The position numbers and the translations under genes were made by a program. From Lentimicrobiaceae bacterium (GTDB lineage Bacteria; Bacteroidota; Bacteroidia; Bacteroidales; JALOCA01): a stretch of 48,739 bases of DNA. This document shows positions 9,264 to 17,278 of the stretch, in pieces. The stretch lies in the NCBI GenBank assembly GCA_023227965.1, contig JALOCA010000025.1, positions 1-48,739 on the forward strand, given 5' to 3'. Within the stretch, counting starts at the first letter, position 1. Each line of letters begins with the position of its first letter. The notes under the pieces were generated by a model. It was not told the origin of the DNA. It saw nothing but the letters and a program-made list of their open reading frames with translations, and did not search any database.

Positions 9264-10019
9264 TTACACGGTTTTAGCAATCCGGTTTTTAATTTTATCC
9301 CAGCTTGGTGTAATCAGGAACGACTCTTCCATGTAGTCTATCATTGCCTGAAACTTCGAAAAAGGAAGGGCAAAAGTCAGTATGTTAGCCTGTACATACG
9401 GACGAGCCGAGGCATCAAACATCCCGATAACTGCCCGGGGACGTTCTTTACCAATTTCAAGATAGGGATAAAGAACAATGGTTGCACAACCGGCACCAAA
9501 AGGGCTGAAAGTGCTGTTAGGTTCGCTCTGATCGAAATTAGCAAGGGTAAATAGTCCCGAAAGCACATCGGGTGTTGCAAAAAATATTACAACTTCCGGA
9601 TTGTCAAGCTCGCACAGCTTATCCCAGCGCTTAAACAGAATTTTTTGCCCTTGTTTTTTCAATACAGGCATGTTTTCCATTAATTTCTGCACAAGTTCGG
9701 GGGTGCGGATATAACGTTCTCCCGCTAACTCGCCGGGGATGCCGCAGGAAAGAAAATAATTAAAATTTTCGCTGATATAAGTTGAAAAACCCAGGTAGCG
9801 TTTTCCCCCAAAGCAGCCAATACTCTCAGTATTAAAACATAAAGATTCTCCTTTTCTCACTTTTGCCAAATCACCAATCAGGCAACGATGACCTTTGGTT
9901 TTTGATACCTCTATAGCCGAACCATCATTTTCCCCATAATAAAAAACTATCGGAAGTTCGGTTCCCCCGAAGTATTTTTTCCAAAGCTGCAAAAATTTTT
10001 CTTTGCGTTGTAAATCCAT
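9264..10019 (-). CDS. DUF169-family protein (COG2043-like)
   Basis: A 251-residue soluble protein recognised as DUF169 from its layout and the motif SIGCFGGKRYLGF, with a Gly/Cys-rich centre (FGAGCATIVLYPYLEIGKERP) and a C-terminal LPFSKFQAMIDY segment. The function of the family is unknown. Members occur in anaerobes, often near redox or cofactor genes. It converges on hpdA with the two stop codons adjacent and no bases between. No promoter box was found just upstream, where the dnaN terminator lies, so it may depend on read-through or on a start I cannot see. Confidence 0.75.
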   Translation of the reverse strand: MDLQRKEKFLQLWKKYFGGTELPIVFYYGENDGSAIEVSKTKGHRCLIGDLAKVRKGESLCFNTESIGCFGGKRYLGFSTYISENFNYFLSCGIPGELAGERYIRTPELVQKLMENMPVLKKQGQKILFKRWDKLCELDNPEVVIFFATPDVLSGLFTLANFDQSEPNSTFSPFGAGCATIVLYPYLEIGKERPRAVIGMFDASARPYVQANILTFALPFSKFQAMIDYMEESFLITPSWDKIKNRIAKTV

Positions 10020-10030
10020 AATATCGGGTT

Positions 10031-10065
10031 AAAAAAAACAAGGCAACCCTCAGGGGCAACCTTGT
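10031..10065 (-). terminator. Intrinsic terminator of dnaN
   Basis: Read on the - strand, ACAAGG pairs with CCTTGT, with an inner GCCCC/GGG pairing, followed directly by eight T. It lies 23 bases beyond the dnaN stop and just before the DUF169 start. Confidence 0.82.
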
Positions 10066-10088
10066 CAAAAAATTATTGTATTAGTTTA

Positions 10089-11213
10089 CTATTGATTAAG
10101 CATTACCGGCATCACCAGCATCAGAATATTTTCATCCGAATTTTCTTTTTCAACAGGGAGCAGTATGCCTGCACGATTGGGTTGCGACATCTCTATGCGA
10201 ATTTCTTCCGATTCCACATTGTTTATCATTTCAATCATAAAACGGGAGTTAAATCCTATTTCCATGTCTTCGCCTTCATAATTACAGGTAAGCCGTTCTT
10301 TGGCTTCGTTGGAGTAATCAACGTCTTCGGCGGAAATCATCAGTTCTTTACCACTCATTTTCAGGCGAATTTGGTGCGTTGACTGGTTAGCAAAAATGGC
10401 TACTCTTTTAATAGAACTCAGGAAAGGTAAACGTTCGATAGTGAGGATATTGGGATTTAAAGTGGGGATAACAGCCTCATAATTAGGGAAACGTCCATCA
10501 ATAAGGCGACAGATGAGGTTAAAATTGTTCCAGGTAAAAGAAGCGTTGGTAGTATTGTAATTTACTTTCACATCCGTTTCTTCGTGCATGAGTTGGTTTT
10601 TCAACTGGTTCAGCGGCTTTTTGGGAAGAATAAAGCTGGAGGAGATTTCAGATTTCACATCCGTACGTTTGTACCTTACCAGTTTATGGGCATCGGTAGC
10701 CACAAAAGTGATATCTTCCGGGGTAATTTCGCAGAAAACACCGGTCATAACCGGGCGCAATTCATCAGTTCCGGCTGCAAAAACCGTTTTTACAATGGCA
10801 GAAGCCAATAAGCGCGAGGGCAGGTTTACCGATGAAATGGCATCCATTTCAGGTACTTTGGGATAATCTTCGCCATTGTGTCCGCTGAGTTTGTATTTCC
10901 CTTCTCCGGCTGAAATTTCCACACCCTGTGTTTCTTCTGATATAGTAAAAGTTAAGGGAATTTCAGAAAAAGTTTTCAGGATATCTAACAAAATTTTGGC
11001 GGGTATAGCTATACAACCGGTTTCTCCTGCCATGGTAAGCTCCAGGCTTACACTCATAGTGGTTTCCAGATCGGAAGCAGTTATTTTTAAGGTTTCATCC
11101 TCCATCTCAAACAAAAAATCATCTAAAATGGGTAAAGTATTGTTCGAGTTAATGACCCCGGCAACTGCCTGAAGATTTCTCAACAATAAAGTGCTTGAAA
11201 CAACAAATTTCAT
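10089..11213 (-). CDS. dnaN: DNA polymerase III sliding clamp (beta subunit)
   Basis: A 374-residue protein with the three-domain clamp layout and family segments such as SSTLLLRNLQAVAGVI at the N terminus, GVFCEITPEDITFVATDAHK in the middle, and the C-terminal LMLVMPVMLN that packs near the partner-binding pocket. It forms the ring that tethers the replicative polymerase to DNA. Length is normal. It is not beside dnaA or recF, as is common in Bacteroidota, and ends at a strong terminator. Confidence 0.96.
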   Translation of the reverse strand: MKFVVSSTLLLRNLQAVAGVINSNNTLPILDDFLFEMEDETLKITASDLETTMSVSLELTMAGETGCIAIPAKILLDILKTFSEIPLTFTISEETQGVEISAGEGKYKLSGHNGEDYPKVPEMDAISSVNLPSRLLASAIVKTVFAAGTDELRPVMTGVFCEITPEDITFVATDAHKLVRYKRTDVKSEISSSFILPKKPLNQLKNQLMHEETDVKVNYNTTNASFTWNNFNLICRLIDGRFPNYEAVIPTLNPNILTIERLPFLSSIKRVAIFANQSTHQIRLKMSGKELMISAEDVDYSNEAKERLTCNYEGEDMEIGFNSRFMIEMINNVESEEIRIEMSQPNRAGILLPVEKENSDENILMLVMPVMLNQ

Positions 11214-11341
11214 ATTTCGTTATTTTTTAAGGAGTTTAAAGTAATTATTCTTTTGTGTAAAAATAAAAAAAATATAATTCCTGCGAATTGCTGTTAATAA
11301 ATATTTATAAAATTCTATTCCTGCCTGTGTTTTTCAACCGT

Positions 11342-11983
11342 TTAATTTTTCTTTTTCTTGAAATCAAAGCGATTTTCCTCGCCTCTGAGCAAACGACGGA
11401 CGTTTTTATGGTGAGTAATGGGAACAAAAACAGCAATTAGTAATGAAAAAAGCATCAAAGCTTTGTTGTCCTGCCCGAAGACAGCAATATCGAAAACAGG
11501 AAAAAAAAGGGCTGCTGTGATAGATGCGAGGGAAACATACCTCCATATTACAAAAACTACTACAAATATTACCAGAGCCACGATAAAAGCTTCCGGGAAC
11601 AAAGCAATAATGATTCCTACCAGAACAGCAACGCCTTTACCACCTTTAAAACCCACATAGATAGGAAATACATGCCCGATTACTGCCAGCACTCCCAACA
11701 AAATTTTATAATAGATAAGTGAACCCTCTCCGAACATATTTTCGGGATATAACATTGCCCCTAAATATACTGCCAGCCAGCCTTTGCAAATATCGAAAAG
11801 TAACACGGGAATACCCGCTTTTAGTCCCAATACCCTGATAGTATTAGTAGCTCCGGCATTTCCGCTACCCTGTTTGCGAACATCAACCCCGTAAAACCAC
11901 CTGCCCACCCATACTGCAGTGGGTATTGCCCCAACAAGGTAAGCAAAAAGTAAACCTGAAATCATTGCAAGGTATAGTCCCAT
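11342..11983 (-). CDS. plsY: Glycerol-3-phosphate acyltransferase PlsY
   Basis: A 213-residue inner-membrane protein with five or so hydrophobic helices. It carries the PlsY motifs GSGNAGATNTIRVLG near residue 40, VFPIYVGFKGGKGVAV near residue 105, and a third near THHKNVRRLLRGEE at the C terminus. It transfers the acyl group from acyl phosphate to glycerol 3-phosphate, the first step of phospholipid synthesis. It lies 128 bases upstream of dnaN on the same strand, with no obvious hairpin between. Confidence 0.95.
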   Translation of the reverse strand: MGLYLAMISGLLFAYLVGAIPTAVWVGRWFYGVDVRKQGSGNAGATNTIRVLGLKAGIPVLLFDICKGWLAVYLGAMLYPENMFGEGSLIYYKILLGVLAVIGHVFPIYVGFKGGKGVAVLVGIIIALFPEAFIVALVIFVVVFVIWRYVSLASITAALFFPVFDIAVFGQDNKALMLFSLLIAVFVPITHHKNVRRLLRGEENRFDFKKKKN

Positions 11984-12049
11984 ATCTTTGCTGAAAATAT
12001 TTATAATACTACTTTATCTTTTCCCAAAAATTTTGTCTTTTCTGTGCTG

Positions 12050-12057
12050 CAAAGCTA
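12050..12057 (-). promoter_or_regulatory. Bacteroidota-type -7 box upstream of plsY
   Basis: TAGCTTTG on the - strand is an exact TAnnTTTG match, 66 bases before the plsY start. No convincing -33 element was found. Confidence 0.35.
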
Positions 12058-12135
12058 AACAGAATTTGATAATCTGATTTCCGCGAGAAAAGCCGGAAGC
12101 TGTACATAGAAATTTGGACATTGCAGACGGTATTT

Positions 12136-13332
12136 TTAAATGTTAACCTCGTACACTAAAGAAGTTGTCCCTATAATTTTTTCGTTGTCGTCAAACAATG
12201 GGGAATTAAACCAAGTACAAATCAAAGGTTCGCCATTTTTCTTCACATTTTCAAGCCGCAAGTATTTATCGGTGTAGGGTCCGAGAAATGATTGTTTTAT
12301 TTTTTCAAGGTTTTCAGGGCTATAATTGCTAAAAATACGGTAGAAGGTGTTTTTGGTGATGGCTTCAGTCTTTGAATATCCGAAAATCCGTTCTGCAGAA
12401 AGATTCCAGTCGAGAATTTCAAGGTGAGAATCCCATTCGATATAACCCATAGAGGAATGACGAATATGGAGTGCAAGCTTGCGTTCGGAAGTTCTAAGAG
12501 CTTTTTCGATAAGTCTTTGTTCAGTAATATCGCGATCAATTCCCCTGTAACCCATCAGGTTACCTGTTTCATCGAAAAAAGGAAGCCCGGAGGTTGCGAT
12601 ATACACAATTTTCCCGTTTTTATGAATATTGGTATTGAGATAATTATGAAAAGAAACCTTCGATTTAACCAGATTTTCAAAGTATTGCTTTACATTTTCC
12701 CTTTTTGAGGGGGCTATAAAATGAAACGGAGTTTTCCCTATTATTTCATCAGCAGTATAACCCAACAGATCGAATACCCTTGAATTGGAGTAGGTATATC
12801 TTCCCTTAGTATCTACCTCCCAAATCCAATCGTTCACATTTTCAAGTATAGAATGAAATTTTTCCTTTAAAGCCATCAATTCTTGTGTCCTTTTTTCAAC
12901 CCGTTTTTCTAACTGCGTTTTATGATAAAGTAACTCTTTTTCATCGTTTTTTCTCTGGGTGATGTCTTCCACTATGCCTTCATAATAAAGTGTTTTTCCC
13001 TTTTCATCTTTTACTACACGGGCAAACTCGCTTACTATTATTACACTACTGTCCTTTTTAAGCCATTCATTTTCCCAGTCCTTTACTTCACCGTGTTTTT
13101 CAATAGATTCAAGAAATTTTTCCCGGTTTTCGCTGTTGCTATAACCTTCCCTCCCAACATTAATTTTCAGAAGCTCATTTTTGGATTTGTAGCCCAACAT
13201 ACGAACAAGCGCAGGGTTAGCATAAAGTATTTTCCCTCCTTTTGTGGTTTGGTAAACCCCAATAGATAACTTTTCATAAAGATCAGCTCTCAGTTGGTGT
13301 AAAGATAATCCTGGTAATTTTCCCGTATCCAT
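12136..13332 (-). CDS. Orphan triple-PAS sensor protein without output domain
   Basis: A 398-residue soluble protein made of three PAS domains: about residues 12-128 (GVYQTTKGGKILYANPALVR, closing GIVEDITQRK), 160-290 (WIWEVDTKGRYTYSNSR, closing GIDRDITEQR) and 295-397 (closing TTSLVYEVN). A charged coiled coil (KTQLEKRVEKRTQELMALKE) links the first two. The protein ends straight after the third PAS domain, with no histidine kinase, GGDEF or helix-turn-helix domain and no such remnant downstream. It probably senses a small ligand or redox state and acts through protein contacts, or it is the surviving sensor of a split kinase. Confidence 0.85.
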   Translation of the reverse strand: MDTGKLPGLSLHQLRADLYEKLSIGVYQTTKGGKILYANPALVRMLGYKSKNELLKINVGREGYSNSENREKFLESIEKHGEVKDWENEWLKKDSSVIIVSEFARVVKDEKGKTLYYEGIVEDITQRKNDEKELLYHKTQLEKRVEKRTQELMALKEKFHSILENVNDWIWEVDTKGRYTYSNSRVFDLLGYTADEIIGKTPFHFIAPSKRENVKQYFENLVKSKVSFHNYLNTNIHKNGKIVYIATSGLPFFDETGNLMGYRGIDRDITEQRLIEKALRTSERKLALHIRHSSMGYIEWDSHLEILDWNLSAERIFGYSKTEAITKNTFYRIFSNYSPENLEKIKQSFLGPYTDKYLRLENVKKNGEPLICTWFNSPLFDDNEKIIGTTSLVYEVNI

Positions 13333-13351
13333 TCCTGTAATTTTTCCCAGA

Positions 13352-13359
13352 CAAAAGTA
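13352..13359 (-). promoter_or_regulatory. Bacteroidota-type -7 box of the PAS gene
   Basis: TACTTTTG on the - strand, exact TAnnTTTG match, ending 19 bases before the start codon. No clear -33 TTTG. Confidence 0.45.
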
Positions 13360-13439
13360 TAAAAAATAAAAGAAATTCGGGATATCATTAATAAAGCATT
13401 AAAAAACAGCTATTTGCTTTATAATTTTCCAATTCATAC

Positions 13440-15398
13440 TTACTTAATGCCTGTTATGGTAATTTCCGTCCGGCGGTTACGGGCTCTTCCTGCCTCCATG
13501 CTGTTATCGGCTATGGGGCGGCTTTCGCCATAACCGGTAGCCCTGAGCCGCTGTGCAGCAATTCCTTTTTGCAGCAGGTATCGTATAACTGATTGTGCAC
13601 GCTGTTGCGATAGTTGCAGGTTATAGGTTTCTTCGCCCGCATTGTCGGTGTGCCCTCCTATTTCCACATGCAGTTGCGGGTTAAGAGCAAGGAATGTTAC
13701 CAATTTGTTAAGCTCGGTTTCCGATCCGGACTGCAGGGCAAAGGAATCAGTGGCAAAAAAGATATTATACAAGATGGTGTTGCTTCCTATTTCTATTTTT
13801 TGCAACGCCACATTTTTTTGAACGGGGTGAACGACATTTGCGGAATCATGCAGCCAAAAACTGTCAGAGTAGAACAAATATCCTGTTTTAGATACGTTCA
13901 ATGCATAGTTTTTTCCCGAAGGCAGGCAAATGAAGAAGCTACCTGTGAGTGAATCGGAAAAGGCATTAAAAATCTCCATTCCGGTCTGAATGTCCAAAAG
14001 TTGAAAGTCTGCCTGCAACGGTTTGTGGGTTTTGCTATCGAAAACTTTTCCTTTGCAATATCCTACAGACAGTGGATGTGCTATTCCGGGCAGCCGAAAG
14101 CGGTAAATATCATTTTTGGTTTTTTCCCCTTCTTTGTCCGACGAAATGTAAGCATATTCCCCGGCGGCATCTACCACCATATTCAGTTCATTGCGATAGG
14201 TATTAATGGGATAGCCAATATTTACCGGCTGATGCCAACCGCCTTTCCCGTTTTTTTTCACCATAAAAATATCCATCCCCCCCATGCCGGGATGCCCATC
14301 TGACGAAAAATAGAGGGTTTGGTTATCGGGATGAATAAAAGGTGCCATTTCATTACCACCTGTGTTGACAGAATCGCCGAGATTGATGGCATTGCCCCAT
14401 GAGCCATCAGGCATACGGTTGCTGATCCATATGTCGGAACCTCCTTTGCCTCCCTGACGGTTACTTACAAAATACAACGTTTTACCATCAGTGGAGATGG
14501 ATGGTTGCGTATCCCAGGCTACTGAATTGCATTTATCACCAAGATTTTGTGATAAGCTCCAACCTTCTGCCCTTTTTTCGGAACAATAAATATCATAACT
14601 CCGGCTGGTTCCATACGAATAGTTATCAAATATCATGGAAAAAAACAGCAATCTGCCATCGGCAGAAATACAGGCGGCACCCTTGCTCGCATCTTCTGTT
14701 CCCGGTATAATTATTTCTTTTGCCCGGAGCCAATCGCTACCATTTGCCTCCGCAAGCATCAGTTTTTCCGCATCATCGCTGCCTCTTGGAGTTTCCCAAA
14801 AATATCTTGCACGAGTTAATAGCAATTGATGCCCATCTGCGGTGATGGCATTTACATATTCATTATCAGCAGTATTTACATTATTACCCAATGGCTCCGG
14901 ATTAAATTCCACCGGATGACTAAGGGCATTCAGGGCAAAAATACAGTTACGTACTTCTTTTTCCACCTCATTGAGGTCCTTTACCCTGCTATGCTGCAAA
15001 TATATTCGGAAATGTTGCAAAGCCCGGGAATAATCACCTGCTTGTTTTTCCATCGTAGCCATGGTGTAATAGACAGGAGGATAATATAAAGAATCGAGGG
15101 AGACTGCTTTATAATAGTCGGCAAGTGCAAGTTTTGTGAGACTATCGCTGCCCGTCCGGGGGATTAAAGCTGCATACACATCGCCACGCAATATCCATGC
15201 ATCGGTAAAACCAGGATCGGCATATAGTGCGCGCGTGAGTTTTTGCAGTGCCTGGGCAAACTGTTGGTTATTACAATTTTTTTTGGCTTCACGATACAAC
15301 TCTTCTGCTTTTTTAGAAGTAGTAAGCGGGTTTACCTGTGCATGAAGAACATTTTGCATCAGGATAAGATACAATAAGATACAAAATTTTCCCTTCAT
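13440..15398 (-). CDS. PorE-like TPR / beta-propeller / OmpA-C envelope protein
   Basis: A 652-residue exported protein. It has a signal peptide (residues 1-20, ending HAQ, no lipobox), TPR units at about 25-130, PD40/WD40-like propeller strands at about 190-430 (TDGKTLYFVSNRQGGKGGSD and HPDNQTLYFSSDGHPGMGG), a carboxypeptidase-regulatory-like domain at about 450-530, and an OmpA C-terminal peptidoglycan-binding domain at 545-650 with GGHTDNAG and ARNRRTEI. This order and length match PorE (PG1058) of the Porphyromonas type IX secretion system as I know it. The call is inference, because similar four-domain proteins also occur outside that system. It probably bridges peptidoglycan and outer membrane. 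Confidence 0.78.
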   Translation of the reverse strand: MKGKFCILLYLILMQNVLHAQVNPLTTSKKAEELYREAKKNCNNQQFAQALQKLTRALYADPGFTDAWILRGDVYAALIPRTGSDSLTKLALADYYKAVSLDSLYYPPVYYTMATMEKQAGDYSRALQHFRIYLQHSRVKDLNEVEKEVRNCIFALNALSHPVEFNPEPLGNNVNTADNEYVNAITADGHQLLLTRARYFWETPRGSDDAEKLMLAEANGSDWLRAKEIIIPGTEDASKGAACISADGRLLFFSMIFDNYSYGTSRSYDIYCSEKRAEGWSLSQNLGDKCNSVAWDTQPSISTDGKTLYFVSNRQGGKGGSDIWISNRMPDGSWGNAINLGDSVNTGGNEMAPFIHPDNQTLYFSSDGHPGMGGMDIFMVKKNGKGGWHQPVNIGYPINTYRNELNMVVDAAGEYAYISSDKEGEKTKNDIYRFRLPGIAHPLSVGYCKGKVFDSKTHKPLQADFQLLDIQTGMEIFNAFSDSLTGSFFICLPSGKNYALNVSKTGYLFYSDSFWLHDSANVVHPVQKNVALQKIEIGSNTILYNIFFATDSFALQSGSETELNKLVTFLALNPQLHVEIGGHTDNAGEETYNLQLSQQRAQSVIRYLLQKGIAAQRLRATGYGESRPIADNSMEAGRARNRRTEITITGIK

Positions 15399-15411
15399 TT
15401 TATATTTTTTA

Positions 15412-15419
15412 CAAACCTA
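15412..15419 (-). promoter_or_regulatory. Bacteroidota-type -7 box of the PorE-like gene
   Basis: TAGGTTTG on the - strand, exact TAnnTTTG match, ending 13 bases before the ATG. It implies a very short leader. Confidence 0.42.
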
Positions 15420-15513
15420 CGCAAAAATGCACTTTCAGGATTGGTAGCAGAGCAACAGTTATTTTTTTGCATTCTTCAATGCAGAAAAGTAAAATTTTTT
15501 AATGCTGTTTTTC

Positions 15514-16308
15514 TCATCCTACCAGTAAAGAAGTCATGGATATTGATCCCAACACCACTTTATCATTAAAAAAAGTGATGTTTTCATTCTCCCGTTGTAA
15601 ACCGAGTATGTACAAGAGTGGAAGAAAATGTTCTGGAGTAGGTATTGCCATTGTTACGGCACTACCCAACGTTGCATATCCGATAAGTTGCTCGTGTGCA
15701 CGTTCGAAAATGTATTTTTTCAATAAGGTATTTGCTTCCTGTGCCCAGCCATATCCTCCCTCCGGGTTATGCCAGTCTACCCTGCGAAGGTTGTGCACTA
15801 TGTTGCCGCTTCCTATTATCAGCACACCCTTTTCGCGAAGTGATGCCAACTCTTTTGTCAAAGTATAATGGTATTGCGGCGGCTGATAGCCGTCGAGGCT
15901 TAATTGCAGTACGGGAATATCAGCTTCCGGGTATAAATGTTTTATCACGCTCCATGTTCCATGGTCGAGACCCCATTGCATATCGGACTGTACCTCTGTT
16001 TGTTTTATTAACTTCCTGATTTCGTTTGCCAGAACAGGATTTCCGGGAGCAGGGTATTGTACCGCATACAATGCATCGGGGAATCCTCCGAAGTCGTGAA
16101 TGGTACGGGGCTTTTCCATTGCCGTAACAAACGTTCCCTTTGTTTCCCAATGTGCCGAAATACAAAGGATAGCCAAGGGCTTGGGCATGTTTTTCGCCGA
16201 CATTTTCCATCCTTCTACAAAGGCATTTTCTTCAATGGCATTCATAGGGCTACCATGCCCTGCGAAAAGCATCGGCATAGTCCTATTATTTGTATGTAGT
16301 ATATTCAT
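15514..16308 (-). CDS. ygiD: 4,5-DOPA extradiol dioxygenase family protein (LigB superfamily)
   Basis: A 264-residue class III extradiol ring-cleavage-type enzyme similar to E. coli YgiD. Metal-ligand His residues are visible in FAGHGSPMNAI, CISAHWE and GLDHGTWSV, and the C-terminal half has VLIIGSGNIVHNLR. The family opens catechol rings such as DOPA. In an anaerobe an oxygenase is unexpected, so the physiological substrate may differ. The ATG at residue 11 (MPMLFAGHG) is an alternative start and matches the E. coli N terminus better. It appears to be monocistronic. Confidence 0.87.
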   Translation of the reverse strand: MNILHTNNRTMPMLFAGHGSPMNAIEENAFVEGWKMSAKNMPKPLAILCISAHWETKGTFVTAMEKPRTIHDFGGFPDALYAVQYPAPGNPVLANEIRKLIKQTEVQSDMQWGLDHGTWSVIKHLYPEADIPVLQLSLDGYQPPQYHYTLTKELASLREKGVLIIGSGNIVHNLRRVDWHNPEGGYGWAQEANTLLKKYIFERAHEQLIGYATLGSAVTMAIPTPEHFLPLLYILGLQRENENITFFNDKVVLGSISMTSLLVG

Positions 16309-16489
16309 GAGTTTATACCTATTTTTTATTGTAAGTATGATAGAATATGCAAATATCAGATTTTAATGTTTTGTCCCCCGATCCGCCATTTAAACTCTGA
16401 TAATTCGAAGTATCATACAATTAATCAATGAAATAAATCATGAATTTTTCAATGACAGATTTGGGTTTATTATAAAATTTGATATTTAT

Positions 16490-16532
16490 GGAATTACAAA
16501 TTCCTTTATGTTCCGAACGGAATTATAAATTC
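16490..16532. repeat. Two short GGAATT...AATTC palindromes
   Basis: Within the 273-base intergenic stretch 16309-16581, GGAATTACAAATTCC (16490-16504) and GGAATTATAAATTC (16519-16532) each fold on themselves. They are followed at about 16538-16563 by a further imperfect AGCC/GGCT hairpin. The same palindrome type recurs at 44940 and 45321. Nothing else coding is seen in this stretch. Confidence 0.6.
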
Positions 16533-16581
16533 TGTTTAGCCAACGTTGACGGTGTTGGTCGGCTTATAATTGATGTTACGT

Positions 16582-16809
16582 TTATTTTTGGATTTTATTT
16601 TCCAATTCGTCTAATCGGTCATTTGCAGAATGAACCATCATGGTAACACGAACGAAAGGCAACGCCAGAATTAGTAATGCAAACGAAGTAAGCAACTCAA
16701 ACCAGTTGAAGTTCACAATGTTTACAATAACCCCGGTTAAACCAATCAGAGCTGCTAAAATTCCACCGGGAACTCCCAGCGGACATCTGAGTTTTTTCTT
16801 TTCTTTCAT
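16582..16809 (-). CDS. Small membrane protein, unknown
   Basis: A 75-residue protein with a charged start (MKEKKKLRC), two hydrophobic helices at about residues 14-32 and 36-58, and a charged amphipathic C terminus (HSANDRLDELENKIQK) that may form a coiled coil. No family recognised. It starts 16 bases after the stop of the thioredoxin-like gene and is probably co-transcribed with it, so a joint redox or membrane role is possible but unproven. Confidence 0.65.
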   Translation of the reverse strand: MKEKKKLRCPLGVPGGILAALIGLTGVIVNIVNFNWFELLTSFALLILALPFVRVTMMVHSANDRLDELENKIQK

Positions 16810-16825
16810 TTTTTTAAAATAATGA

Positions 16826-17095
16826 TTAACAACTATTTAATTTATTGATTAATTCTTCTTTTGTCGGCACACTTCTGAAAACTAATCTATTGTTAATTAA
16901 AAGTGCAGGAACGGCATGTATACCCAATTTTAATGTTCTAATCATGCCCATTGGCGAACTTGCAAGACTTTTCTTCAACACAAACTTGTTTTCAAACTGT
17001 GGCAGAACTTCGTCGAGCATACGTTTCAAAATTTTGCAATTAGGACAAGTTAATGTGTAAAACATTTCGATTAAAATTGGATTTTCTCCTTCCAT
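16826..17095 (-). CDS. Small thioredoxin/glutaredoxin-like protein (CPNC)
   Basis: An 89-residue thioredoxin-fold protein with active-site CPNC at residues 16-19 (YTLTCPNCKILKRML), a cis-Pro loop in HAVPALLINN and a C-terminal helix ending in Cys. It resembles the small archaeal-type redox proteins of about 80-90 residues more than classical thioredoxin. It has no signal peptide, so a cytoplasmic disulfide or thiol-exchange role is likely. It is the first gene of a two-gene unit with the small membrane protein. Confidence 0.78.
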   Translation of the reverse strand: MEGENPILIEMFYTLTCPNCKILKRMLDEVLPQFENKFVLKKSLASSPMGMIRTLKLGIHAVPALLINNRLVFRSVPTKEELINKLNSC

Positions 17096-17278
17096 TTATA
17101 AAAATAATTAAATATTCATTATAAAACACGTATAAACATTTTATGTTTCACCATGTATGTAAATAATTTTTATAATTTAGGATTAACCAGCCGTTGCCTT
17201 GGTCGTTTTTTATATTTTTAGAAAAAGAAATAGTCAGAAATTGCAGGTGAAACCCCCTTTCCCTCACATACTAATTGT

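Noticed and set aside
13378..13425. Stem ATAAAGC/GCTTTAT downstream of the PorE-like gene
   Set aside because: The loop is about 18 bases and no T-run follows, so it is not a convincing terminator.
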